This document shows, in pieces, positions 1 to 9,609 of a stretch of DNA of 64,000 nt. The DNA is from Urophycis tenuis (Eukaryota; Chordata; Actinopteri; Gadiformes; Phycidae). The notes below the pieces were generated by a model. That model was not told the DNA's origin, made no database searches, and saw only the letters and a program-made list of their open reading frames with translations. Both the position numbers and the translations under genes were made by a program. How positions within the stretch are numbered: position 1 is the stretch's first letter; each line of letters starts with the position of its first letter. Location of the stretch: NCBI GenBank assembly GCA_036785325.1, contig JAXIVH010000044.1, positions 2,697,501 to 2,761,500 of the forward strand, in the 5' to 3' direction.

Positions 1-513
1 AAATCTAAGCTTTCCAACGGCGTATGGCAAGACTATATTGACTCATGGGTCGTTGAAATACTAAGCTAATTAATTTGTGTTCTGTAAGGAAAGATTGATG
101 TTAATTGAAACGTTGAAGGTATGTTTTTAGCTGCTGGGTAGACTTCAGTCAACCTGACGCAGTTTAGTCTGTGATCAACCAGACTGCTCGAGGATGGGCT
201 CATTTTAAGCGGGGAAATCTAAGCTTTCCAACGGCGTATGGCAAGACTATATTCACTAAAGGGTCGTTGAAATACTAAGCTAATTAATTTGTGTTCTGTA
301 AGGAAAGATTGATGTTAATTGAAACGTTGAAGGTATGTCTTTAGCTGCTTTGTAGACTTCAGTCAACCTCACGCAGATTTGTCTGTGAGCAACCAAATTG
401 CTCGGAGATGGGCTCATTTTAAACGGGGAAATCTAAGCTTTCCAACGACGTATGGCATGACTATATTTGCCCATGGGTCGTCGAAATAATAAGCTGATTC
501 ATGTGTGTTCTGT
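1..513 (+). repeat. 214-bp satellite, block S1 (about 2.4 monomers)
   Basis: The block opens inside a monomer. The 214-bp period is read from successive GGGCTCATT landmarks, for example 10801, 11015 and 11229 in block S5. Each monomer contains CTAAGCTTTCCAACGGCG, a TCGTTGAAATAC element, GCTAATTAATTTGTGTTC and GCTGCTGGGTAGACTTC. The last monomer here is a derived form seen only just 5' of A cassettes (AACGACGTATGGC, GGGTCGTCG). Private changes near 350-372 (CTTTGTAG, CCTCACGC) are shared only with the block before A6, not with the block before A4, although A1 itself matches A4. Confidence 0.95.
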
Positions 514-1214
514 TGGCTGTGGAAAGAAAATAGCACACAAGTCATACCAAGTCACCTTTATTTTTCAGTGATAAACATTAATAAATAAACAGTATGGACA
601 TTGTATAAACAGTTGTATAAAAAGTGTAAACGGTATGAACAGTGTTCTTATAAAAGATATCAATATCAATACTGATCACGTGTGTATTTTATATTTCCAG
701 GTTATTTGTTGATGAGCCAGAGCCTGTGACTCCCACCAACCGGCCCGTTCAGCCCACTGCGTTGTCGTCCTCCACCCGGCCGAAGCCTCCTGCGCCCACC
801 CGCCTCCAGCCGAGGCCTCCTGCTGCGTCAGCCTGTGGCCCGCCCGCCCCCTGTGTCGGCAGCACCCATACCGCTGGTCCTCCCCGCACAGCCACAGGCC
901 CCCTCCGTCCTGCTTCGTGGGCCATCCTGCAGCTGTCTCTGCAGTCATCGTGTGTCAAAACCATTCAAACTTGTATATGGTAACATTTCAAAATGACACC
1001 AGCATAAATGAGGACCTTGCAATAGGTTGTGTGTTACATGACCCCCCTGGCATACAGCTGTATGTCTCTGTGAAGGTGGTTGTGAAGAACGGCATCCGGC
1101 TGAACAAGTACAAGTGCCGGTGAGGCAGCAACTCTCTCGAGGGGTTGCACGCCCACCTGGTTAACGCCATCCCTTCACAGCGATGTGGGATAATGCCGTT
1201 CCAAGTAAGTGATT

Positions 1215-1253
<39 letters not shown>

Positions 1254-1512
1254 GCATATATACACACACACACACGCATATATACACACACACACACGCA
1301 TATATACACACACATATATATATATTCTTAAACATAGCTGACCCTTTTTTTCCCCCTTCTCGGGGATTATGCTCCCAGTTTTGATCTCGGACGTCTGGTC
1401 ACTTATAGCATATAATAATATTCTATTACTGTTAAGCCAACTATGAATAATAAAACAGGCCAAAACATGTGTCCTTTATCATAGCTACACGTGTTACAAA
1501 AAAAACGCGTGC
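514..1512 (+). repeat. Cassette A1, exon-bearing insert in satellite
   Basis: Non-satellite DNA of about 1.0 kb replaces roughly 18 bp of a monomer: the satellite breaks after GTTCTGT and resumes at ATTGAAAAGTTGAAGG. In order it holds an AT-rich 5' part (TATAAAAGATATCAATATC near 648-668), a 3' splice-site-like TTCCAG ending at 700, an exon-like block 701-1204, a GTAAGT donor at 1205, a CA/CG/TA tract about 1218-1325, and an AT-rich tail ending in an A-run and ACGCGTG. No terminal inverted repeat or clean target-site duplication is visible. A1 belongs to subgroup I with A2, A4 and A5 (AACGGCATC in the exon, GTGTTAC and GCATTG at the end). Confidence 0.9.
701..1204 (+). pseudogene. Exon relic with RGSNSLEGLHAHL motif, copy 1
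   Basis: A 504-bp exon-like block lies between TTCCAG and GTAAGT. Two reading frames matter. One, from 702, gives a Pro/Thr/Ser-rich stretch beginning LFVDEPEPVTPTNRPVQP and stops at 981. The other is open from 716 and encodes FQNDTSINEDLAIGC, then LYVSVKVVVKN and LNKYKCR, stopping at TGA 1121-1123. Past that TGA the same frame continues GSNSLEGLHAHLVNAIPSQ and ends MPFQ exactly at the donor. In three other copies the TGA is CGA (Arg), giving an unbroken frame. The RGxxSLExxHxHLxxxIP pattern resembles a segment I recall from multicopy uncharacterised fish proteins; no function is known to me. The frame switch suggests a frameshift between the Pro-rich and conserved parts. With no other exons nearby, this is read as a captured gene or transposon fragment, not a working gene. 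Confidence 0.6.
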
Positions 1513-2136
1513 ATTGAAAAGTTGAAGGTATGTTTTTAGCTGCTGGGTAGACTTCAGTCAACCTGACGCAGTTTTGTCTGTGAGCAACCAAATTGCTCGG
1601 GGATGGGCTCATTTTAAGCGGGGAAATCTAAGGTTCCCAACGGCGTATGGCAAGACTATATTGAGTCATAGGTCGTTGAAATACTAAGCTAATTAATTTC
1701 TGTTCTTTATAGAAAGATTGATCTTAATTGAAACGTTGAAGGTATGTTTTTAGCTGCTGGGTAGACTTCAGTCAACCTGACGCAGTTTAGTCTGTGATCA
1801 ACCAGACTGCTCGCGGATGGGCTCATTTTAAGCGGGGAAATCTAAGCTTTCCAACGGCGTATGGCAAGACTATATTCACTAAAGGGTCGTTGAAATACTA
1901 AGCTAATTCATTTGTGTTCTGTAAGGAAAGATTGATGTTAATTGAAACGTTGAAGGTATGTCTTTAGCTGCTGTGTAGACTTCAGTCAACCTGACGCAGA
2001 TTTGTCTGTGAGCAACCAAATTGCTCGGAGATTGGCACATTTTAAACGGGGAAATCTAAGCTTTCCAACGACGTATGGCATGACTATATTTGCCCATGGG
2101 TCGTCGAAATAATAAGCTGATTCATGTGTGTTCTGT
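1513..2136 (+). repeat. 214-bp satellite, block S2 (2.9 monomers)
   Basis: The first full monomer is the 3'-flank type found after most cassettes (AAGGTTCCCAACGG, GAGTCATAGG, then CTGTTCTTTAT with GATCTTAATT). The last is the 5'-flank type with a private GAGATTGGCACATT. It matches S6 (16824-17447) almost base for base, as expected from the 15.3-kb duplication. Confidence 0.95.
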
Positions 2137-2837
2137 TGGCTGTGGAAAGAAAATAGCACACAAGTCATACCAAGTCACCTTTATTTTTCAGTGATAAACA
2201 TTAATAAATAAACAGTATGGACATTGTATAAACAGTTGTATAAAAAGTGTAAACGGTATGAACAGTGTTCTTATAAAAGATATCAATATCAATACTGATC
2301 ACGTGTGTATTTTATATTTCCAGGTTATTTGTTGATGAGCCAGAGCCTGTGACTCCTACCAACCGGCCCGTTCAGCCCACTGCGTTGTCGTCCTCCACCC
2401 GGCCGAAGCCTCCTGCGCCCACCCGCCTCCAGCCGAGGCCTCCTGCTGCGTAAGCCTGTGGCTCGCCCGCCCCCTGTGTCGGCAGCACCCATACCGCTGG
2501 TCCTCCCCGCACAGCCACAGGCCCCCTCCGTCCTGCTTCGTGGGCCATCCTGCAGCTGTCTCTGCAGTCATCGTGTGTCAAAACCATTCAAACTTGTATA
2601 TGGTAACATTTCAAAATGACACCAGCATAAATGAGGACCTTGCAATAGGTTGTGTGTTACATGACCCCCCTGGCATACAGCTGTATGTCTCTGTGAAGGT
2701 GGTTGTGAAGAACGGCATCCGGCTGAACAAGTACAAGTGCCGGTGAGGCAGCAACTCTCTCGAGGGGTTGCACGCCCACCTGGTTAACGCCATCCCTTCA
2801 CAGCGATGTGGGATAATGCCGTTCCAAGTAAGTGATT

Positions 2838-2874
<37 letters not shown>

Positions 2875-3111
2875 GCATATATACACACACACACACGCAT
2901 GTATACACACACATATATATATATACTTAAACATAGCTGACCCTTTTTTTCCCCCTTCTCGGGGATTATGCTCCCAGTTTTGATCTCGGACGTCTGGTCA
3001 CTTATAGCATATAATAATATTCTATTACTGTTAAGCCAACTATGAATAATAAAACAGGCCAAAACATGTGTCCTTTATCATAGCTACACGTGTTACAAAA
3101 AAAACGCGTGC
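2137..3111 (+). repeat. Cassette A2
   Basis: Subgroup I cassette of 975 bp. The CA/TA tract (about 2841-2925) is one CA block shorter than in A1 and carries GCATGTATAC, a variant shared only with A5, its partner in the large duplication. Confidence 0.9.
2324..2827 (+). pseudogene. Exon relic, copy 2
   Basis: Both splice-like borders are kept. This copy has an extra in-frame TAA in the Pro-rich frame (GCGTAAGCC near 2449), so that frame is broken too. It has ACTCCTACC instead of ACTCCCACC, as in copy 5. The conserved frame ends at TGA 2744-2746. It encodes Gly in VVKNGIR, the subgroup I state. Confidence 0.6.
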
Positions 3112-3662
3112 ATTGAAAAGTTGAAGGTATGTTTTTAGCTGCTGGGTAGACTTCAGTCAACCTGACGCAGTTTTGTCTGTGAGCAACCAAATTGCTCGGG
3201 GATGGGCTCATTTTAAGCGGGGAAATCTAAGGTTCCCAACGGCGTATGGCAAGACTATATTGAGTCATAGGTCGTTGAAATACTAAGCTAATTAATTTCT
3301 GTTCTTTATTGAAAGATTGATCTTAATTGAAACGTTTAAGGTATGTTTTTAGCTGCTGGGTAGACTTCAGTCAACCTGACGCAGTTTTGTCTGTGAGCAA
3401 GCAGACTGCTCGCGGATGGGCTCATTTTAAGCGGGGAAATCTAAGCTTTCCAACGGCGTATGGCAAGACTATATTGACTCATTGGTCGTTGAAATACTAA
3501 GCTAATTAATTTGTGATCTGTAAGGAAAGATTGATGTTAATTGAAACGTTGAAGGTATGTTTTTAGCTGCTGGGTAGACTTCAGTCAACCTGACACAGTT
3601 TTGTCTCTGAGCAACCAAATTGCTTGGGGATGGGCTCATTATAAGCGGGGAAATCTAAGCTT
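3112..3662 (+). repeat. 214-bp satellite, block S3, cut by B array
   Basis: About 2.6 monomers, breaking off inside CTAAGCTT where unit B1 begins. After the B array the satellite resumes at GGGCTC, so about 33 bp of monomer (GGGCTCATT through AAGCTT) is present on both sides. Confidence 0.95.
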
Positions 3663-3839
3663 GATATTGGCGAGTGCAACTGCCTTTGATCCCCTATTCA
3701 ACAACCGAGTCGTTGGATGAGGTGGGGGGGGGGTCATCGAGATAACTCTAACGAACCTAACCGAGCCAGGGCCATCGAAAGAACGGGCTCTCTACACAAC
3801 CCATTTATATTACCTTACCAACTGTTATTCACAAAACGA

Positions 3840-3853
3840 CCACTAGATGGAGG
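3840..3853 (+). promoter_or_regulatory. CTCF-like motif in B1 (site 1)
   Basis: CCACTAGATGGAG fits the vertebrate CTCF core (CCASYAGRKGGC) except for A in place of the final C. This is a sequence match only; binding is not shown. Confidence 0.3.
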
Positions 3854-4146
3854 CGATGGACCACCACTGAAGAATCAAAAGAAGGCAACCAGCCTTTAAC
3901 ACAAAGACTAAAAACTCACTCCAGCTGTGATCCTCTTTATCTAAATAAATAAATAAACAAAAATGAATAAATAAATAGACTAAATAAATATACAAATATA
4001 AATAAATAAATTAAATATAGATTACCTTACCAACTATTGCAATTACCTATTATTATTATTATTACTTACCTATTAATGCAATTTCCCAACCTGGGAACAA
4101 TAGAGTATTTCTATTTCTATTTCTATAACTCTTCTTCACAAAACGA

Positions 4147-4160
4147 CCACTAGGTGGAGA
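4147..4160 (+). promoter_or_regulatory. CTCF-like motif in B1 (site 2)
   Basis: CCACTAGGTGGAG lies in the second sub-copy, in the same orientation as site 1 and 307 bp away. The core is kept although the flanks have diverged. Confidence 0.3.
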
Positions 4161-4424
4161 CGACGCACCACCAGCGAGGAATCAAAAGAGGAGGAACAAC
4201 CTTGAATACAAAGATTAAAACCCACTCCAGCGGTGAGTCTCTCGATGTATTTATTTACTAAAAAAAAAAAAATTAAATATATATACTCCTCCCATCTCTT
4301 CTCCCCTGTCTTCCCTCATGGAAATGAGGGAGTTGGGGGAGATAGAGTGTACTAGCCCGATCCGGCGGGGATGAGTTCAGTCCGTACAGACTGTCTCACC
4401 TTGACTCTACCTTCCTCAATCTCT

Positions 4425-5275
4425 AGCTCTAACTCTAACCCTAGGGATAACCTCAACCCCAACCCTAACCATAGGCCTAACCTTAGCCCTAACCCTAACT
4501 CAACCCTAACACTAACCCTTACCTTGGCCCTAATCTTAACACTAACCTCAACCCCTAACCTTAGCCTTAACACTAACCCTAACCCCTACTCTAACTCTAA
4601 CCCTAACCCCTACTCTAACTCTAACCCTAAGCCTACCCTAACCTCCAACACTAACCCTACCCTAACTCTAACGCTAACCCTAACTCTAACCTTTGCCCTA
4701 ACTTTAGCCCTAACCCTAGCCTCAGCCATAACCCTAACCCTAACCTTAGCCCTAACCCTAACCTTAACCCTAAACCTAACCTTGGCCCTAACCTTAACAC
4801 TAACCTCAAACCTAACCTTAACCCTAACCTCAGCCATAACCCTAACCCTAACCTTAGCCCTAACCCTAATTCTAGCCCTAACCCTAATCTTAACCATAAC
4901 CTTAACCCTAACCTTGGCCCTAACACTTAACCTAACCTTATCCATAACACTAACCCTAACCTCAACCCTAACCTTAACCCCAATCTCAGCCGTAACCCCA
5001 ACCCTAACCTTATCCCTAACCTTAAACCTAACCCTAACCTCAGCCCTAACCTTAACCCTAACCTCAGCCCTCATCTTAACCCTAACCCCTAACCCCTAAC
5101 CTCTAACCCTAACCCTAACCTTACCCTAACCGTAACGCTAACCCTAACCCTTACTCTAACCTTAGCCCTAACCTTAGCCCTAACCGTAACCCTAACCTTA
5201 ACCCTAACCTTAACCCTAAACCGTAACCTTATACCTAACCCTAACCTCAGCCCTAACCTTAACCCTAACCGCAAC
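4425..5275 (+). repeat. Degenerate telomere-like (CCCTAA)n array in B1
   Basis: About 850 bp of CCCTAA with frequent CCTTAA, CCTCAG, CCTTAG, CCTTGG and CCCCTAA variants. The C-rich strand is the + strand throughout. Heavy degeneracy and non-terminal position mark it as interstitial telomeric-type sequence, not an active telomere. Long frames on both strands here (Thr-Leu repeats on +, Val-Arg/Leu-Gly repeats on -) are by-products of the 6-bp period. Confidence 0.95.
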
Positions 5276-5529
5276 CCCTCCCATTTACTTCAAACCTAAC
5301 GTTAAGGTTAACTGCTAACTCTACCCCTAAATCTACCCTAACCTTAACCTACACTTGACATATTGGAGGAAGAAGACAATTACCCAGCATGCATTTCATC
5401 CGGAAAACTTTTCACAAAAAAACCCATTACCGAAGTACCTACGGCGAGAATAGACTACCCCAAGAAATTGTTGTTTTGGGTGAGGAAAGTAAGCCATTGA
5501 GTCTTCTCTAAGGTCAACTTCCTACACAA

Positions 5530-5890
5530 TCTCTGTAGTCGCGCGGTGTATGGGGCACAGGAATTGTTATTAACAGGCTGTTCGGCATGGGGTCCTGGAG
5601 GGGCCAGGGAGGCAGTGCTTAGTCGCGGCTGGCCTTGGCCTTTCCTACCCTGGGACCGACTGGGAAGGCACCGCTGGTCGGGGCTGGTCTTGGTCTTTCC
5701 TAGGTCTGGACACCCATCGCTGAGGATAGCTGCATTGGGGGACCGTGGAGGCAGTGCTTTGTCACGGCTGGCCTCGGTCCTTCGTGACCCCAGTTTTCTG
5801 CTAGTTCATCTGGACCCAACAGAGGACAAGAACCAAGCTCCGGCCCTGATTGGCCAAACCAGGGCTACCTAGCGGTGTTAACAACTGGTT
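5530..5890 (+). other. GC-rich block of B unit with internal repeat
   Basis: A GC-rich, CpG-containing stretch in which AGGCAGTGCTT and GGCTGGCC recur about 140 bp apart. A 108-codon frame (from GTG 5546 to 5872) is open in B1, B3, B5 and B6, but a TGG-to-TGA change closes it in B2 and B4. No domain, signal peptide or known family is apparent. It ends near a CCAAT-type ATTGGCCAA and a GGTAAGTAT donor-like string. I regard coding as unlikely. Confidence 0.4.
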
Positions 5891-6439
5891 TGTGCTGGTC
5901 AGGGGGTAAGTATGTGCCCCCTCCTCTCCATAACCAAAACAATGTATCCTAAAAAGTGTTTTACTTACCTTTACTTACCTCGACGTTACCTCAACAAATG
6001 ATCACTCCTAAAAAAGCTTAAACCCAATACCAATTCCATTTCGGAAACGACACACCTTGAGAATTGATCACTCTCGGGTGGGCCTCCCTTGGGTGAGGGT
6101 GTATAGTGACAATGGCCAGAAACACCCTATGATCCCAGGGTCCACTACTGATGACGTGTCCTAATATTTCGATAGCACGTTTATACTAAAATAGAAATGG
6201 AAAAGAAAAGTCTCACTCCAGCTGTGACTCGTCTTTATTCAAATAAGTAAATATACCAATGCATTGGAAGTACCTTCAATCAAACTAGATTGACCTCCAT
6301 CTTGGAACAAAGAAAACCTTTGGGAAAAGGAAAAACAAGTCTATATCTCCAAATCAGCGGTTATATCACAACAAGACAGATAACCATTTCGTTTTACTTC
6401 ATTCTTGGTAATATGGGAAAAGAGAGCTGCGGATGACTA

Positions 6440-8501
6440 GATATTGGCGAGTGCAACTGCCTTTGATCCCCTATTCAACTACCGAGTCGTTGGATGAGGT
6501 GGGGGGGGGTCATCGAGATAACTCTAACGAACCCAACCCTAACCATAGGCCTAACCTTAGCCCTAACCCTAACTCAACCCTAACACTAACCCTTACCTTG
6601 GCCCTAATCTTAACACTAACCTCAACCCCTAACCTTAGCCTTAACACTAACCCTAACCCCTACTCTAACTCTAACCCTAACCCCTACTCTAACTCTAACC
6701 CTAAGCCTACCCTAACCTCCAACACTAACCCTACCCTAACTCTAACGCTAACCCTAACTCTAACCTTTGCCCTAACTTTAGCCCTAACCCTAGCCTCAGC
6801 CATAAACCTAACCCTAACCTTAGCCCTAACCCTAACCTTAACCCTAACCCTAACCTTGGCCCTAACCTTAACACTAACCTCAAACCTAACCTTAACCCTA
6901 ACCTCAGCCATAACCCTAACCCTAACCTTAGCCCTAACCCTAATTCTAGCCCTAACCCTAATCTTAACCATAACCTTAACCCTAACCTTGGCCCTAACAC
7001 TTAACCTAACCTTATCCATAACACTAACCCTAACCTCAACCCTAACCTTAACCCCAATCTCAGCCGTAACCCCAACCCTAACCTTATCCCTAACCTTAAA
7101 CCTAACCCTAACCTCAGCCCTAACCTTAACCCTAACCTCAGCCCTCATCTTAACCCTAACCCCTAACCCCTAACCTCTAACCCTAACCCTAACCTTACCC
7201 TAACCGTAACGCTAACCCTAACCCTTACTCTAACCTTAGCCCTAACCGTAACCCTAACCTTAACCCTAACCTTAACCCTAAACCGTAACCTTATACCTAA
7301 CCCTAACCTCAGCCCTAACCTTAACCCTAACCGCAACCCCTCCCATTTACTTCAAACCTAACGTTAAGGTTAACTGCTAACTCTACCCCTAAATCTACCC
7401 TAACCTTAACCTACACTTGACATATTGGAGGAAGAAGACAATTACCCAGCATGCATTTCATCCGGAAAACTTTTCACAAAAAAACCCATTACCGAAGTAC
7501 CTACGGCGAGAATAGACTACCCCAAGAAATTGTTGTTTTGGGTGAGGAAAGTAAGCCATTGAGTCTTCTCTAAGGTCAACTTCCTACACAATCTCTGTAG
7601 TCGCGCGGTGTATGGGGCACAGGAATTGTTATTAACAGGCTGTTCGGCATGGGGTCCTGGAGGGGCCAGGGAGGCAGTGCTTAGTCGCGGCTGGCCTTGG
7701 CCTTTCCTACCCTGGGACCGACTGGGAAGGCACCGCTGATCGGGGCTGGTCTTGGTCTTTCCTAGGTCTGGACACCCATCGCTGAGGATAGCTGCATTGG
7801 GGGACCGTGGAGGCAGTGCTTTGTCACGGCTGGCCTCGGTCCTTCGTGACCCCAGTTTTCTGCTAGTTCATCTGGACCCAACAGAGGACAAGAACCAAGC
7901 TCCGGCCCTGATTGGCCAAACCAGGGCTACCTAGCAGTGTTAACAACTGGTTTGTGCTGGTCAGGGGGTAAGTATGTGCCCCCTCCTCTCCATAACCAAA
8001 ACAATGTATCCTAAAAAGTGTTTTACTTACCTTTACTTACCTCGACGTTACCTCAACAAATGATCACTCCTAAAAAAGCTTAAACCCAATACCAATTCCA
8101 TTTCGGAAACGACACACCTTGAGAATTGATCACTCTCGGGGGGGCCTCCCTTGGGTGAGGGTGTATAGTGACAATGGCCAGAAACACCCTATGATCCCAG
8201 GGTCCACTACTGATGACGTGTCCTAATATTTCGATAGCACGTTTATACTAAAATAGAAATGGAAAAGAAAAGTCTCACTCCAGCTGTGACTCGTCTTTAT
8301 TCAAATAAGTAAATATACCAATGCATTGGAAGTACCTTCAATCAAACTAGATTGACCTCCATCTTGGAACAAAGAAAACCTTTGGGAAAAGGAAAAACAA
8401 GTCTATATCTCCAAATCAGCGGTTATATCACAACAAGACAGATAACCATTTCGTTTTACTTCATTCTTGGTAATATGGGAAAAGAGAGCTGCGGATGACT
8501 A
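6440..8501 (+). repeat. Unit B2 (short form, 2.06 kb)
   Basis: It lacks the 0.7-kb extra segment: after AACTCTAACGAAC it passes straight into CCCAACCCTAACC. The telomere-like part is 6530-7337 and lacks one 12-bp step that B1 has. The GC-rich block (about 7592-7952) carries the CTGATCGG change that creates a stop. The same markers identify B4 as its duplicate. Confidence 0.9.
6530..7337 (+). repeat. Degenerate telomere-like array in B2
   Basis: About 0.81 kb of CCCTAA variants in the same orientation as B1. It shows CATAAACCTAACC where B1 has CATAACCCTAACC; B4 shares this. Confidence 0.95.
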
Positions 8502-8561
8502 GATATTGGCGAGTGCAACTGCCTTTGATCCCCTATTCAACTACCGAGTCGTTGGATGAGG
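8502..8561 (+). repeat. Partial B unit closing the first B array
   Basis: The first 60 bp of a B unit (GATATTGG to GGATGAGG) occur again and then join satellite at GGGCTC. The join lies at shared GG within GGATGAGG (B) and GGATGGG (satellite), a microhomology junction. It has the CTACCGAG form of later units, not the CAACCGAG form of B1. Confidence 0.9.
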
Positions 8562-8877
8562 GCTCATTTTAAGCGGGGAAATCTAAGCTTTCCAACGGCG
8601 TATGGCAAGACTATATTGACTCATGGGTCATTGAAATACTAAGCTAATTAATTTGTGTTCTGTAAGGAAAGATTGATGTTAATTGAAACGTTGAAGGTAT
8701 GTCTTTAGCTGCTGTGTAGACTTCAGTCAACCTGACGCAGATTTGTCTGTGAGCAACCAAATTGCTCGGAGATGGGCTCATTTTAAACGGGGAAATCTAA
8801 GCTTTCCAACGACGTATGGCATGACTATATTTGCCCATGGGTCGTCGAAATAATAAGCTGATTCATGTGTGTTCTGT
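8562..8877 (+). repeat. 214-bp satellite, block S4 (1.5 monomers)
   Basis: A short block between the B array and A3. It has GGGTCATTGAAAT in the first monomer and the cassette 5'-flank monomer at its end. The corresponding block before A6 is three monomers longer. Confidence 0.95.
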
Positions 8878-9578
8878 TGGCTGTGGAAAGAAAATAGCAC
8901 ACAAGTCATACCAAGTCACCTTTATTTTTCAGTGATAAACATTAATAAATAAACAGTATGGACATTGTATAAACAGTTGTATAAAAAGTCTAAACGGTAT
9001 GAACAGTGTTCTTATAAAAGATATCAATATCAATACTGATCACGTGTGTATTTTATATTTCCAGGTTATTTGTTGATGAGCCAGAGCCTGTGACTCCCAC
9101 CAACCGGCCCGTTCAGCCCACTGCGTTGTCGTCCTCCACCCGGCCGAAGCCTCCTGCGCCCACCCGCCTCCAGCCGAGGCCTCCTGCTGCGTCAGCCTGT
9201 GGCCCGCCCGCCCCCTGTGTCGGCAGCACCCATACCGCTGGTCCTCCCCGCACAGCCACAGGCCCCCTCCGTCCTGCTTCGTGGGCCATCCTGCAGCTGT
9301 CTCTGCAGTCATCGTGTGTCAAAACCATTCAAACTTGTATATGGTAACATTTCAAAATGACACCAGCATAAATGAGGACCTTGCAATAGGTTGTGTGTTA
9401 CATGACCCCCCTGGCATACAGCTGTATGTCTCTGTGAAGGTGGTTGTGAAGAACTGCATCCGGCTGAACAAGTACAAGTGCCGGTGAGGCAGCAACTCTC
9501 TCGAGGGGTTGCACGCCCACCTGGTTAACGCCGTCCCTTCACAGCGATGTGGGATCATGCCGTTCCAAGTAAGTGATT

Positions 9579-9609
<31 letters not shown>

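Larger units (their letters stand above)
3757..4424 (+). repeat. Extra segment of long-form B unit, two diverged sub-copies
   Basis: This stretch is present only in B1 and B3. It contains two diverged direct sub-copies about 306 bp apart. Each has ACAAAACGACCACTAG, a TGGAG core, then AATCAAAAGA, then CACTCCAGC followed by an A/T-rich tail of TAAATAAA or TATTTATT type. A third CACTCCAGC motif with an AT tail lies at 6214 near the unit end. They may be remnants of short interspersed elements, but I do not recognise the family. Other B units lack the segment as if deleted between CTAACC-rich stretches. Confidence 0.6.
3663..6439 (+). repeat. Unit B1 (long form, 2.78 kb) with telomere-like array
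   Basis: The unit runs from GATATTGGCGAGTGCAAC to the next copy of that start at 6440. It holds a start block with a G-run (about 3721-3733), an extra segment 3757-4424 found only in B1 and B3, a degenerate CCCTAA array (4425-5275), a transition with GTTAAGGTTAAC, a GC-rich block about 5530-5890, and an AT-rich tail to 6439. It is nearly identical to B3, offset by 15,311 bp. Whether the block is of transposon origin cannot be told from the sequence. Confidence 0.9.

Noticed and set aside
660..700. Promoter with TATA box (TATAAAAGATATC) and E-box (CACGTG) before the exon
   Set aside because: The motifs are present but lie in AT-rich DNA just before a splice-acceptor-like site. Nothing else supports transcription initiation.
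676..948. 90-codon antisense frame over the Pro-rich exon and antisense Ile/Tyr/Cys/Val frames over the CA tracts, repeated in each cassette
   Set aside because: They are shadows of GC-rich exon sequence and of CA/TA microsatellite. Their persistence follows from copy identity, not selection.
514..1512. Cassette A as an autonomous DNA transposon copy
   Set aside because: No terminal inverted repeats, target-site duplication or transposase catalytic motifs were seen, and copies sit at one monomer phase only.
4371..5099. Long frames (up to 246 codons) over the telomere-like arrays, on both strands
   Set aside because: They are Thr-Leu or Val-Arg/Leu-Gly low-complexity translations of a 6-bp repeat. 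No domain is visible, and equivalents appear on both strands.
4425..5275. A true chromosome end (telomere)
   Set aside because: The repeats are degenerate, internal, and present six times within larger tandem units.
5902..5916. U1 snRNA gene on the - strand of B units
   Set aside because: Only ATACTTACC matches the U1 5' end. The following bases do not resemble U1, and the + strand is simply a GGTAAGTAT string.
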